NCBI RefSeq assembly: GCF_050624435.1
Contig: NC_134546.1
Coordinates: 17,879,001 to 17,943,000 of the forward strand
Source: Tenrec ecaudatus
Lineage: Eukaryota > Chordata > Mammalia > Afrosoricida > Tenrecidae
Direction of reading: 5' to 3'
DNA length: 64,000 bases
The notes beneath the pieces were generated by a model. The model saw only the letters and a program-made list of their open reading frames with translations. It did not search any database and was not told the DNA's origin. The translations under genes and the position numbers were made by a program. Shown here piece by piece: positions 20,726 to 33,125 of the stretch (its first letter is position 1; every line of letters starts with the position of its first letter).

Positions 20726-22948
20726 CGGTAGCTACTTCTCGCTTGGTCTCGACTGTGTTTCTTCAGAAAATGGGGGGACCTTGGCAGGGGACCTCTTCCC
20801 TAGCGGGGGTGAGGGAGGATTCGGGTTCTGAGAAAACTCAACTTTGCTCCATCCCTCACTGGGAAGCCTGAGCAGCATGTGGAGATTTGGGGGATGATGG
20901 AGAAGGGGGCAGGAGAGGTTGGTGAATAGGAGATTCAGGCCTGACAGCAATCAGGGAATCCTCTCAATGGAGAGCCCAGCAGTTTGGGGTGGAATCATGT
21001 CTTGGGACAAGGCTGTTGAGCTCTCTAGAATGGGGGGAATTCATGGGAAGTACTAGACACTAGATACAAAAGGGGGAAACAGGCTCATCACCACCTGCTT
21101 TTTGATACCTGTTCTCCTGACAACCCTTTTACAAGTCGAGAGTCTTTCTCCAAATAGCCAAGCCCTTGGCTCATAAACTATATAGCCTTATAAAGTTATA
21201 TGACAAAGGACTGTCCCCAAGGTCAATGTGTCTGAGGGCCGTGGCTACTCTCTGGTTCTCTAGAACCCCGCCTTTGAGATGGCCCACTCTACCCTTCAAT
21301 CTCTTCTAGTAAGACACCTGTTTGATCACTTGATCAAATGCTTACCCTAAGACCACACGCCCGAGTCAGCTCCAACTTAGGGGGACCTGATGTGTGTCAG
21401 TAGAACTTTGCCCCGAGATTCTCAATGGCTCATTTTTCGGAAGTCCGTCTCCAGGCCGTCGGAAGAGCCCGCGGGTGGACTCCAACCTCCAAGCTCAGGT
21501 TAACAACTGCACACATGAAACATTTGCATCACCCAGGTAGCCTTCTCTGTAAACCACAGACCCAAACTCACTGCCATTCAATTGTGCTTTCAGGACGATC
21601 AGGTCATTTATACTTATTTCTTCACTTAAAAAAAAATTCCCCAATGAGGAAAATTTGGGAGGGGGGAGATAGGATGAAAGTAGTGGCAGGCAAAGGAACT
21701 TTCCCAGCTTTCTCCAAATAAGCAGCTCCCCCACAAAGCAGCTCCCCCACAGCTAAGAGGCTGTGCCTGCAAGAAAGCCCCCAGGGCAGGCGGACCAGTG
21801 TTGAGCTATCATGAGCAGGCTACATGTGTGTACAAGCTCTGGTGGCACATCTAAGCCAGAGGTGGGTCAAACCGCCCATCCTGAGAATGCCAAGTCCCGG
21901 GATGGTGCTGGGTCAAAGCGTCCGTGGTACCATTTTCCCAGTCAAAGCACCAGTGTATTGATTTGCTACTAGAAGCCCATGTCAGTGCTGAGATCAAAAA
22001 TAAAACAGCAACACGCTAAGTGCACCACGTGCGTGGTCTCATCCAGTCTAGAGTAAAACAGGAGGAAGTGCCCAGGAAGAGGCTGGCTGCCTTGCACATC
22101 ATCCCGAGAAATAAACAACCCCAATCTCAGACTTGAAAATAAGACATGATCATTTATGAGTGTCTGAAGGGCGGGGAAGGGGGAGGAGGAGACAGCGGCA
22201 TCTAGGCAACTATCACCCTCAGTTTTTTGTAACTCGGAATTTCCAGTTTGCGTGCATATACGGTTCACGCTCACATCAGGGTTGCCTGGCGGGGAAAGGC
22301 CTTTGTGATGCCCAGGTATGAAAACCTAGGAGGTAGACTTTTTATTAGAGAGAAAAGCCCAAACTAATCAACCACTGCCGCCACCAAGTGGACTCCAACT
22401 CTAGGCGACCGGATAGTGGGCTAAGAAACGGTTAATGAGAGTGGTTAGTGGCACACGCATTTGAGGGGACTCAGGATCTCCCCAGTAACAAGAATTGGAC
22501 TCTATTGACACTTCCTCCTGACTTATCGGTGGAAGCTGATGACCCTCTTTCCCTTGTGAATTTACAAACCATGCGGACCTTCTGCCCTGGTTTTCTCAAA
22601 GCCGTCCTGGTCCCAGTCTACTGTATCGGGATCATAAACAAGAAATTCACTCTGAAGAATGCCCTGGCTTGGACAATAAATCATGTGGTCACTCTATGCA
22701 TGTCATTATCAGACCTAATATTCCTATACAGAGATTACATTTGTTTTTCCATCACTAAAAGACAAAGACAGGGACACAGGGGTTAGATGAGTCCTTCTGT
22801 AGTGGACAATGACATGGGGATTTCCCAGCTGGGAGTCTCCAAGCAACTTGAGGCTCCGTGAGGTCGGCTCTGTGAGCAGTGAAAGCCTCAGAGTGGTGAG
22901 GGGCTTTGCTCTAGTCAGGGAGTGCTTTCCCAACCATTGCCATTTAGC

Positions 22949-23126
22949 TTGGGTGCCACCGCACCGATTCCAACTCACTGCGACCCCACGTGGCAGAGTA
23001 TCACTGTCCCTTCAGGTTTCTGAGGCTCTACATCTTTACAGGAACAGAAAACTTCATCTTTCTCCTGTGGACCCACGGGTAGAGTCGAACAACTGACCTT
23101 CCACACATAACCCACTATTGTTACCA
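22949..23126 (-). mobile_element. AfroSINE
   Basis: Tail accgattccaactcactgcg, body aacagaaaacttcatctttc and a decayed reversed head. A short tail fragment of another copy lies at 22,358-22,412. Confidence 0.85.
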
Positions 23127-23163
23127 GCCCACCATGCCGTCAATGCGCCCTGCTTGGCTGATC

Positions 23164-23326
23164 AAAAACAAACACTGCCAAGGAGAGCACTCTGACTCAC
23201 GGCGACCCTGTAAGGCAGGGGGGAGCTGCCCTTGTGGGTTTCTGAGACTGCAGAGCCTACGGTGGTCTCGAACTGCTGAGCTTGCTGTTAGCAGCCCAAC
23301 ACTTAACCCCTATGCCACCAGGATTA
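23164..23326 (-). mobile_element. AfroSINE
   Basis: Second copy directly after the previous one: gtgggtttctgagactgcag, tcgaactgctgagcttgctg, and the head end atgccaccagg. Confidence 0.88.
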
Positions 23327-23344
23327 CTCTACTTAGCTTACAGA

Positions 23345-23765
23345 CCTTATTTATTTTTCTATTAATAAATCCCTTTATTGGGGATCTTCCATGTATTATA
23401 ACAATCCATACATCCATTATATCAAGCGGACATGTACAAATGTTGGCATCAACAATTTCCAAACATTATCTTTCTTCTTGAGCCCTTTGGTATTAACTCT
23501 TTTATGCCCTCCCTCCCCCACCCTACCACCCCCGAGGACCCTTTATGTATTATGTAGGATTATTTATACATATCTTATACCTGCTATCCTGGTATCTGTC
23601 CCCCATTCCACCATCATTGCTGTCCGTTCCTACTTCCCCCCTTCTATCCCCTTCCAGCCCTTCCCTCCCCCTACCCTCCTGAATTGCTACTCCCATTACT
23701 GTTTCTAAGGAGGTTTGTCTATCCTGAATTCCATATATTGAAAGCTCTCAACTGTACTGGTGTAT
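23345..23765 (-). mobile_element. LINE-3'-end-like retroposon copy
   Basis: Reverse copy beginning with the complement of the aataaa-containing tail (aataaatccctttattggg), then acaatccatacatccattat and cttgagccctttggtattaa. Confidence 0.8.
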
Positions 23766-23789
23766 GTGCAGGGTAGACATTATTATTTC

Positions 23790-24365
23790 ATTAAAAATCA
23801 TGTCTACTGAATTTCAGTATTTGCCTTTTGGGGTGTGCATGGTAAAATACACATAAAATTTCTCATCCCTGGGATTTAGCACATTTCTGATGTACAAGTA
23901 TAAAAAACATAAATAAATACTTAACCAACCAGTTGCCCTGGAGCTAAGTCAACACAAGGTGGCCTCAGGCCTGTCTTGAGTAGAAGAGTGCTCCTTGGGC
24001 TTTTCATGGCTGGTTTTTGAGAAGTAAATTGCCAGACTAAGACAGTCTCTGAGTAGATTCAAACCATCAGCCTTTCCAAATGTTAATCACCCAGAGATTT
24101 GATACAGGTAGCAGGACTATCTCATTCCAGAATCTTTCCTCTCCCTAGAAGGAAACCCCGTATCATTGATCCCTATTCACCCCTCCCTCCAGTCCCTGGC
24201 AACCACCAATTAGCTTTCAGGATCTACAAGTTGGCCTATCCTGGGCATTGCATAACAGTGGAATTATTCAACATGTAGCCTTCATTAGCATAAGACGTTT
24301 TCCAGGTCCACGCATGTTGTACCGTGTGTGCAGCATGTGGTCACCTCAACATTCCAGCAACAATG
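23790..24365 (-). mobile_element. Old L1 (L1M-type) 3' fragment
   Basis: Phrases such as ggtaaaatacacataaaatt, ccctggcaaccaccaatt and tccaggtccacgcatgttg are the reversed 3' portion of ancient mammalian L1. It is interrupted and appears to continue at 26,045. Confidence 0.7.
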
Positions 24366-24626
24366 AAACTAGTAGGATGAGGCCTCCCGCCAACAGTATG
24401 AACCCCTCTGTTTGAGTCTGGTCAGGCCAGATGCCTGAAATGCTACATGTTGGTCAATGAGAGGTGATTTCCACTATAGTCAAGCAGCATCCACAGGAAA
24501 GGCTCCATGAGGAGCCGTCCAAGTGGAAATGGGGTTCTCCTCCATGTGCTGGCCCCACTCTGCATGGCAGGCGAGGGGCCCGGAGTCCCTCCCTCCATCA
24601 ATTTTTAACTCCAGGGGCTAGGAGAC

Positions 24627-25642
24627 TGCGTTAGGCTGGGTTGACTAGAGAAACAAATCCAGAGACACTCATATGTGTGTAATAGAGAACTTTATATCAA
24701 AGAGTAATTGTATATTAAGAAAACATCTCAGCCCAGTCCAGAAGTTTGATATTAGCCCATATGTCCGCTACCAGTCTATAAATTCCTCTTCAGACTCACA
24801 CAACACATGCAATGATGGCTGGCAAATGCAGGAAAATCACAAGTCAGTGGGTGGAAAGTCTAGTGGATCCAGTGGCGGTGGAAGCATCTCAGCACTTGTG
24901 TGGGTGTGTTAGTCTAGGTAAACTAGAGAAACAAATCCATAGAAACGCATATGTATATAAGAGAGAGTTTTATATAAAGGGTAAGTATACATTAAGAAAG
25001 CATCCTAACCCAGTGCAGTCCAAGCCCATATGTCCTACATTAGCCCATATGTCCGACACCAATTCACAAAATCCTCCTTAATCTCACACAACACACTCAA
25101 TGACGCCGACTGCAGGAGGAAAGCCGAATCAGTGAGCGTGTAAGCATCTCAATTCTGGCAGGGGTGTCCACACGGCTGCTCCAGCACCCAGGGCTGCATC
25201 AGGGTAGGTCCATGTGCTTCTCAGGGATGTCTCGCAAGGACTGAAGCAGGGCACTGGCTAAGGCAACTGCACCCTGGTCCAACCATCAGAGAGCAAGAGA
25301 CCTGAGAACCAGAAAGGTGAGACTCACCAAACCATTTATCTCTCCGCCCTTCATTTAATCCCACATGTGTTTACTGGCCAGGTTGGCACAAGAAACCTTC
25401 ACTATCTCACTGGGTCTCCACATGACTCCTCCAGCTCCAGGGCTCTAGTTCCTTCATCATATCTGCATGTGTTTTGTCAACAGAAAGACCAAGCAGAGAG
25501 TGTGGGTCTAAGTTCCGGTGAGCTATTTATCTCCTTAGTGCCTCCACATGAGGTCATCAAGCTGCGACATGATTGACAGGCTAACCTCCACCACTTTGCT
25601 TTTAGTAGTCTCAAGTGGACACCAGATTATGTAACTACCACA
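24627..25642. mobile_element. TG..CA-ended LTR-like element containing a second copy
   Basis: Begins tgcgttaggctgggttgac, ends gtaactaccaca, with near-matching 5-bp flanks (gagac / gtgac). A second head of the same family (tgtgttagtctagg) starts at 24,905, so a related copy sits inside or in tandem. Ends of TG..CA type with 5-bp duplication suggest a solo LTR of an endogenous retrovirus-like element; no coding region is present. A DNA transposon is the alternative. Confidence 0.6.
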
Positions 25643-26044
25643 GTGACCATGGCAAGAAGCACGACACGACAAGTTTTCTGGCCCGCCCACCTGACGGGAG
25701 TGCTTAGACTGCTGGTGCTTCGGCTGAAATTGTATGTTGCCCTGCTGATTATTTAAGCCAATGTCTCCCATTGCCCCGCCTCCCCCCAACCCACCCCCGG
25801 CGCTTGAATGATCAAGAGAGGCTGCAAAAGCAGATTCTTAAACTTTTTGTACTCTGGGGGAGGGGGGTCATTGAGTAACTTTTTCTGAAAAGGGGCGGCA
25901 GGCCAAATAAGTTAGGGACCCCATGCTTTAGACACAGCACTAGCTTAAGGCAACGGGTAGAGGGGAGAGCGCTAACAGCCTGAAGACCCGGGAGGGGCAG
26001 GACCTTAGTCCCCGGGCCTGTCCCCAGGGACTTCTTCCTCACAA

Positions 26045-26600
26045 GCACACCTTGGGGCTTCATTCCTTTACGGCTACATAATATTCCATTGTTTTCTACT
26101 GGGGAGTTATAGACCCAGGTGCCTAGGAAAGGAACTGCTCAGCCCTATGGGAACTTTATGTTTCATTTAGAGCAGGAGCCACCAAACTGTTTCCACGAGC
26201 TGCACCATCTGACCTTCAATGTTTTACTCTTAGCACCATTTTCCAAGCGATGAATGCATCAGCAATTGGCTTCTCCATTTCTTAGCCAACACATTACTTT
26301 CTGTTTTGTGTTGGGGTGGCGGTTTGGTCTTGTAGCCATCCTGTGTGAAGTGGTATCCCATTGTTTGACTTGCCTTTCCACAACAGCTAATGGATCTGAG
26401 CATCTTTCCTTGTGTCTGGGGGTCTTTTGTCTATCTTAGGGAAATGTCTATCAATGCCTTTCCTCATTTTTTAATTGTCTTATCTGGTTGTAAACTTCTT
26501 CGGATGTCCTAACCCTACCACGTATATAAATTGCAACTATTTTCACCCCTCCTGTGGGTGATCTTTTCACTTTTTTGATGTTACCATTTTTCATTTCCTT
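26045..26600 (-). mobile_element. Old L1 (L1M-type) 3' fragment, continuation
   Basis: tacggctacataatattcca, cttgtagccatcctgtgtg, gaaatgtctatcaatgcc and cctgtgggtgatcttttcac follow reversed L1 order. Confidence 0.75.
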
Positions 26601-26804
26601 TTCTTTGTGAATTGAACAACTATACACAACGAACCCAATTCAAGGATCTCTAGATGTTTAATTCAACTACATTGATCGCATTCTTTAAGTTGTACTGCCA
26701 TTCTGGCTCTCCTTTTCCAAATTATTTCAGCCCAAGTAACATACCATCAGTGCCTCCTAAACAAAGCTCTCCTTGACAGCTTCCCACCCCGCCCCTGACT
26801 GCGA

Positions 26805-27018
26805 GGTAAAACCAAAAACTAAACCCTCTGCCTATGAGTCATTTCCGACTCAGCGCCAGGGTCCAGAACAGGGAGAACTGCCCCTGTGCGCTACCGACAC
26901 GGTCACTCTGCATGCGAGCAGGCAGCCACCTCCTTTTCCTGAGGTGCAGCTGGTGGCTTCAAACTGCTGACCTTGTGGTGAGCTGCCCAACGCATAACCA
27001 CTACACCACCAGGGCTCC
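26805..27018 (-). mobile_element. AfroSINE inserted in old L1
   Basis: Complete copy: catttccgactcagcgcca, gagaactgcccctgtgc, cttcaaactgctgaccttgt, aaccactacaccaccagggc. Confidence 0.92.
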
Positions 27019-27654
27019 TTCCCCCTGCCTTGGTAACTGCTCATAAATCTTTAGTTTCTCTATATTTGCTTACGTCACAGGCATAAATGTCCTTTTGTGA
27101 CTGACTTATTTCACTCAGCACAATGTTGTCCGTTCATCAACCTTGCATCAAAATTTCATTTCTTTCGGGTCTTAAGAGCCCCTAATAAAATGATTTATAA
27201 TAAATAAATAAAATGCCACAAAATTGTTTTTTCATTGCTCTCTGGATAAGTGGTATTCCATTAAATACACCATGGACACACACACACATTTATATTTATG
27301 TACACATACTCACATATGTGTACGTATGTTTTATGTCATGTTATGTGAAATAGGATGCTATATTATTTGTACATTATGCAAACACCTTATGATACCCAGG
27401 CAGCTCCTAGATTATGAACAAGTTCTATTGCTAAATTTGTCTTTAAGTGGAATTTCGATGTAACTCAGAGCAGCTAGGTACAGTTCATATCTAATATTAA
27501 ATAGTCAAATGCTGGCCTTAGTATAGAGTAAACCTTTCTATAGACACACGCACAAAATTTTAATCTCAAACACAGACACAGTAAAATATCTTTAAGATCA
27601 TATGAGCTACCTTCAAAATTATGTGGTAATTATGTGGAAGTAAAAGATAACAAT

Positions 27655-28000
27655 GGGAGAAGCAACACCATGGGGGGGAGGGGGGAGGGGAATGGATCAC
27701 AATGATTGACATATTGACCCCCACCAGGAGGAAAAAACAACAGAAACATGGGTAAAGAGAGACAGCGGACAGTGTAAGATATGAAAATAATAATGATTTA
27801 TAATTTATCAAGAGTTCATGAGGGTGGGAAAGTGGGAGAGGGAGGAAAAAAATGAGGAGCTGATACCAAGTGCTCAAGTAGAAGGAAAATGTTTTGAAAA
27901 GGATGATGGCAACACATGTATAAATGTGCTTGACACATGGATGTATGGATTGTTATAAGAGCTGTAAGATCCCCCAATAAAATGATTTTTAAAAACTTTT
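27655..28000 (+). mobile_element. LINE-3'-end-like retroposon copy
   Basis: caacagaaacatgggtaaag, cggacagtgtaagatatga, gaggagctgataccaag and the terminal ccccaataaaatgattttta. A further tail-only scrap is at 27,168-27,215. Confidence 0.82.
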
Positions 28001-28002
28001 AA

Positions 28003-28125
28003 TTTTGATGAAGTTCGATTCATCTATATATATTTTGTTGTTGCTTAAGCTTTGGTTTCAGGTCTAAGAATCCATTGCCAAATCCAAGGTCATAAGGATG
28101 TCATCCTTAACTTTTAGGGAGCCTT
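28003..28125 (-). mobile_element. Old L1 fragment
   Basis: tttgatgaagttcgattcat and ccattgccaaatccaaggtc are reversed L1 3'-region phrases continuing the 26.0-kb fragment. Confidence 0.65.
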
Positions 28126-28944
28126 TGAATTTCATTTGGTCCCATTTATGAATGCAGTTAACATCTTACAACATTTTAAGCTACATTTAAAATTCCATGT
28201 CCCTTTTAAGTCCTTTATAATTATAATTCCCTTTCTAAGTCCTAAATAATTATTATCAAGCTAATAAATTAATGTTTAGAGTGAGCTCAAGGTTCTATTA
28301 GACTTTGCAATGCTCAGCATGAACTTAGCAAGAGTTGAACTTAAAATCATACGTCTTAAGTTATACTTGTACACTTTAAATTAGTTAGGAGGCACTCACC
28401 CTCATAGGCTGGATTTTTTTATGTAAGTAAAAAAATGGCATAGGTCCCCACTTACTATGAAAAATATTCATATTCATCTTGAGAAAACAGATAAACAAAG
28501 TTTATTTACTATATTAAACTCCATATTAATACTATGGTTTTAGCCTTCATGATGTACTTGGGACTAGTCTGAGTCCCTGGAAGATGCTGGAGGGACTGAT
28601 TATCGGCTCCAGTCTGAACCAAATTTCTGGATGAGATTTTCATTTTACCACGAACGGGTCTCGCTACACTAACTAGACATGGAGTTATTGATGCATGATT
28701 TATCTATTATATTTCTAGCCAAATGAATCTTGCCTTTTATTTAAATGTGTGAATACATTTGATCCTTTGTGGTTTTAGTTTTCCTTAAATTTTAACTGAA
28801 GAGATTCTGACCTCGAATTTTTTTTTCTTTCAGAACAGCATTAGACTTAGAGAAAATTTGAGAAGCAAGCCCAGGGAATTCCTGTATCCTCCTAGGTCAT
28901 CCTCTTATGAGCATCGTGCATTTGCGTGGTATGTTTGCTACAAT

Positions 28945-29285
28945 TAATGAACTAAAGAGTATTGAAAGTTACCTGGACTGCACAAAGGACAAACATCTGT
29001 CTTGGAAGAAGTACAGCCGGGGTGCTCCTTCCAGGCAAGGATGGGGACGCTTCGTCTCTGGTGCTTTGGACATGTTAGCAGGAGAGACCAGTCCCCGGGA
29101 AGGATCATGCTCGGTAAAGCAAAAGCGAGGGAGACCCTCAAGGAGATGGATTGACACCGTGGAAGCGACCCTGGGCTCAAATGCAGGAACAATTGTGAGG
29201 ATGTCGCTACACCAGGCGGGGTTTCATTCAGTTTTGAATAGACAGGGCTGCCGTGGGCTGGAACCTACTCCATAGCAACGAAACA
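28945..29285 (+). mobile_element. RTE/BovB-clade LINE 3' end
   Basis: catctgtcttggaagaagta, tttggacatgttagcagga, gagggagaccctcaaggag and atggattgacaccgtgg encode the C-terminal end of the RTE polyprotein. Frameshifted; a 122-codon open frame covers it by chance preservation. Confidence 0.85.
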
Positions 29286-29301
29286 CCAACGACGTGTCAC
29301 C

Positions 29302-29478
29302 AGACTCACTGCCATGGAGTCCATCTTAACTCACAGCAGCCCTGTAGGACAAGGTAGAACTAACGACCCCTGTGGGTCCCCAACACGGGGTAACTCTTTG
29401 CCAGCCGGCTAGTGGTTTGGAACCGCTGACCTTACAGTTAGCAGCGCAACTTGTGGCCCACTGCATCACCAGGGCTCA
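29302..29478 (-). mobile_element. AfroSINE
   Basis: Tail actcactgccatggagtcc, body acccctgtgggtccccaac, head cactgcatcaccagggctc. Separates two RTE fragments. Confidence 0.9.
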
Positions 29479-29489
29479 TTTCCCACGGT

Positions 29490-30040
29490 GCCGCCAATAG
29501 CCAGCAGGTTCTGCAGTCCCAGCCGCCCTGAAGGCATCAGCGAAAACCAAGGCTGCGGGAATGATGGCATGCCGATCGGAACGTTTCAACTAGCGGATGG
29601 AGCACTGAAAGCGTGCGCTAGTTTCTGCCAGGAAATCTGGAAGACAGCTACTTGACCAGCCGACTGGAAGAGACCTCTATCTATGTCCCTTCCAAAGAAA
29701 GGCGCTCCCAAGGACTGCCTACATGATCACCCCCTGTCACTAATAGTACATGCAAGTCACGTTTGCTGAAGATCGGTCCTCACTGGTTGCAGGAGTCCAT
29801 CGATAGGGAGCTGGCATCCTGAATCCAATCAGGATGCAGAAGAGGCCATGGCATGAGAATTATCCCTGCTGGGGCAGACAGATCTGGATCTTGGCTGAAA
29901 GCAGAAGATGCCCGGGGCAGGGCGCAGGGGCAGGGAGGACTTGTGTTTTATTGATGCTGCAGTAATTGACGTGTAGCTCATAACAAACGATAGGGATCCC
30001 AGAACACTTCATTGTGCTCGTGCGGAACCTGGCCGGTCAG
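29490..30040 (+). mobile_element. RTE/BovB-clade LINE, central reverse-transcriptase part
   Basis: gaaatctggaagacagctac, ccttccaaagaaaggcgctc, ggaacctggccggtc and ttcattgtgctcgtgcgga correspond to the reverse-transcriptase region, degraded. Confidence 0.78.
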
Positions 30041-30893
30041 ATCTGCTGGGAAAGCGTGCTCATTGGGAAGGATGGCAACTCTCCTCCCAAGGGAGAGGAG
30101 GAGGAAAGATGTGCCACTGGCAACAAGGTCATCCTTCCCGAGAAGGAAAGGGGGATTCCCGTGTATTGAACACCTTCCATACGTCACACAGCTTGCTGTA
30201 GAAACACATGACGTCTTCATTGAAGATCAGAGTAGAACTAAAATCCCCGATGGGATTAAAGATTTGGTTCTCACCTGGAAGATCATGATGTCTGTCAAGC
30301 CCCCTGAGAATAAAGGAAAACATTTAAAAATCCATCTTTAAACCTGAGTCCCAATACACTCAGTCAACCCAGGTTGTGACGCTTCCCTTAAGGCCGGGAC
30401 TTTCCGGCTGGGGTCACTGAGCAGGTGGGAGAGTGGAGCTCTGAGCAATAACCTCTTTGGAGAGCGGAGAGGGCTTGCAGCTTGCTGAGTCCGGCCGAGC
30501 ATCAGCAGCCGTAACAGGGGGAGACTTCAGGAAGGTATGTTTCCTCCAAGCCTCCACACTTCCCCAGAAGCCCTGGCAGCTTCGTGGTGAAAGAGCTGGG
30601 CTGCTACCTGAAAGGTTGGCTGTTGAATCCCACCAGCCTCTCTGCCAGCGAAAGACGAGGCAACCTGCTTATATAAACATGTCAGCCACAGAAGCCCGGC
30701 AGCGCAGTTCTACTCTGACCTGCTGGCTCACTGTGAGTCCGAATCTACTAAAGGGCAGTGGGTTTGGGGGTTTTACTCCTTTCTGTCTTGTTTGGCTTTT
30801 CCATGGGATGGCCACTGACCACAAGAGCACCCGCAGAGGCCTCCAGAGGGCGCTTTAAGCTCATGAGCTGCTGCTTAAGGTTAGTGTAAGCTT

Positions 30894-31091
30894 AAACTCA
30901 CTGCCATCAAGGCAACGCTTACCCTAAGGGACCCCACCAGACACAGCAGAACTCCCCCTGTGGGTTTCTGAGACTTAAATCTTTACAGCAGTACAGAGCC
31001 TCTTCTTTCTCCTGTGGAGGCACTGGTGAGTTTGAACTGCTTAACTTGTGGTTAGTAGGTCCAACAAGTCACCCACTCCATCATCAGTCTC
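30894..31091 (-). mobile_element. AfroSINE
   Basis: aaactcactgccatcaaggc, ccctgtgggtttctgagac, tttctcctgtggaggcac and a decayed head. Confidence 0.87.
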
Positions 31092-31329
31092 CTAACGCTG
31101 CCCTACACAAGGTGAGCAGGGGAGATAAAAGGAAAGGCAGGTATGTCCAGGCGACCCTGGCCTTCACCCCAGCTCCCACAGCAGCTCTGAGTCAGCTCAG
31201 CAGTGAGTACGGAAGGCTGTGCCGGTCCTCCCATCTGGAGTGCGTCCGGGGAAGATGTCTCCTTCAAGGCCAATTTGAGGGTTTAGGTTAGGGTTGCCAG
31301 ATTTCGCAAAGACGCATACAGGGTACTCG

Positions 31330-31590
31330 GCTACAAATGAGTTTCAGCTAGCAGATACTTTTATTTTTCTAACTTTTTAAAGAAAGTTAATTTTGGCAAA
31401 AATATACCCAGCAAAACATACCGCCATTCAGTACATGTTTGGATGCATACAGGTCATGGACCAGGCCAACACGCTGCATGCCGTGTTGCTGCTCTCCCTT
31501 TCTCTACCCACGTTGTTTCAGCACACAGTCCACTTAGACCCTCTGCCCCTGAAGGTCTCCATCTGTGCTTTAGACGCCCTGCTGTCACTC
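31330..31590 (-). mobile_element. Probable old L1 fragment
   Basis: aatttggcaaaaatatac-like start with caaaacataccgccattcag resembles the reversed L1M 3' end; weak. Confidence 0.45.
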
Positions 31591-31594
31591 TGAC

Positions 31595-32083
31595 TGTGTT
31601 AGTCCGGGTAGACTAGAGAAACAAATTCAGACACTCATATGTGTATAAGAAAGAACTTTATATAAAAGAGCAATTGTATATTAAGAAAACATCCCAGCCC
31701 AGTCCAGAGCAAGTCCATCAGCCTGATATTAGCCCATATGTCTGACATCAATCTCTAAAGTCCTCTTCAGACTCATGAAACACAAGCAATGACGCCAAAT
31801 GCAGGAAGATCACAAGCCAGTGGGTGGAAACTCTTGTAGATCCAGTGGCAGTTGAAGCATCTCAACACTGGCAGGGGTCTCCGTGTGGCTCCTCCAGTTC
31901 CAGGGCTCTAGCACAGGTCCATCTGTCTTGTCATCAGGAAGACAAAGCAGAGAGTCTGTGTGTGTCTGGCCTCCAGTGGGCTATTTTATCTCATTTACGC
32001 CTTTAATGAGGTCACCAATCTGTATCCGGTAAGGCTAGACTCCACCCCTTCACAAGTTGATACCAGATTACCTAACTACCACA
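31595..32083. mobile_element. TG..CA-ended LTR-like element
   Basis: 489 bp from tgtgttagtccgggtagac to aactaccaca, flanked by ctgac and cagac (5 bp, one mismatch). Same family as 24,627 and 43,370. On the minus strand a TATATAAAG box lies about 80 bases before the end, as an LTR promoter would. Confidence 0.65.
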
Positions 32084-32164
32084 CAGACATAGCAGCCCAC
32101 CTCCAAGTGAGCGAGCATGGTAATCACCCAACTTTTGGGTGTCCCACTGTACATGAGGATGACA

Positions 32165-32385
32165 GTTAGGTTTGCGCTGTACAGTAGTCTATGAAGGGTG
32201 CGATGCCACTAGGAAAAAGTGCAGAAGATGGTGAGAATTAGCAAAACGTGACCTAGAGATATGAAGTGAGCCCCCGTGGTTGGAAAAATGGTGCCCATCG
32301 ACATGCTCGATAAAAGATTGTCACAAAGTTCCCACTTTGAAAACGTGATACCTGCGAAACTCAAGAAAGCAAAGAGCAAAGAAAC
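32165..32385 (+). mobile_element. Tigger-type (pogo) DNA-transposon remnant
   Basis: tgtacagtagtctatgaagg joined to gttggaaaaatggtgcc, acatgctcgataaaaga and gatacctgcgaaac: the two flanks of a mammalian Tigger with the transposase part deleted. Confidence 0.65.
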
Positions 32386-32651
32386 AAGGGAGGTCTGGAG
32401 GGAATTCTCCCCAAGGGTGTGATGCTCTGGGCGAACAGTTCTCATTTATGGAGCTAAAGGGATAAGACCTCGCGGGATAATTTAAGCGGAAGATTTCAAA
32501 GTTCTTTTCGGGCAATAGATCAGAGGGTTCCTCCAGTCTCTATGTATCCAGTAAGTCTGGTTTCCAATAAAAGTTTGAAGTTCCTCCCCCACAATTTTCC
32601 TGTCTTTCATCAAGACCAATCAATGAGTCCCTGATACAAATATTCAATCAT

Positions 32652-32820
32652 GGAAACTCACTGTCATGGAGGAGATTTTGATTCATAGTAACCCTATGAG
32701 TTTCCAAGGCTATGGGAGGAGAGAGTCCCATCTTTCTTCCAAAGAATGGCTGGTGGGTTCAAACTGCTAATCTTGAGGCTAGCGGCCCAACTTGTAAGCA
32801 CTATGCCACCAGGGCTCCTT
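32652..32820 (-). mobile_element. AfroSINE
   Basis: ggaaactcactgtcatggag, ttcatagtaaccctatgag and ctatgccaccagggctcct. Confidence 0.9.
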
Positions 32821-33081
32821 CTCAGTCATAGTAGCCAGGCACTAGTCATTTCCTCTGGTCTCATGACAAGCAAGGGGGCAATTGGAGCTGCAGACATATT
32901 ACTTGATCTCCTTCTCCCTCTGCTGGTCCAAAGGCCACACAGAAGCTTTTAAGACCCCAGGCACTGAACTCACTGACCTAGAAGACAGAACAAAAACTCT
33001 TAAAGCAATGTTAGGTCAATTGCCTGGACACAGAAGCCATGACTCTAAACTTTTGAGCCTGGGAAGCTAATCCCATGGGTT

Positions 33082-33082
<1 letters not shown>

Positions 33083-33123
<41 letters not shown>
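33083..33123. repeat. (CA)n microsatellite
   Basis: About 20 perfect CA units. Confidence 0.97.

Positions 33124-33125
<2 letters not shown>

Larger units (their letters stand above)
18047..20745 (+). other. DPYSL5: DPYSL5 3' untranslated region
   Basis: GC-rich sequence directly after the stop, with no recognisable SINE or LINE, which fits a constrained terminal exon. An unusual T/G-rich then A-rich patch (about 18,668-18,760) sits in it and could base-pair locally. The end is set by either of two poly(A) signals (20,384 or 20,720). The boundary is inferred. Confidence 0.75.

Noticed and set aside
25820..25935. Possible hAT-type MITE (cagattcttaaactttttg .. ggaccccatgctttag)
   Set aside because: Ends are only loosely inverted and the flanks show no clear 8-bp duplication.
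28907..29275. 122-codon open frame as a possible gene
   Set aside because: Encodes degraded C-terminal RTE LINE sequence; part of a transposon fragment.
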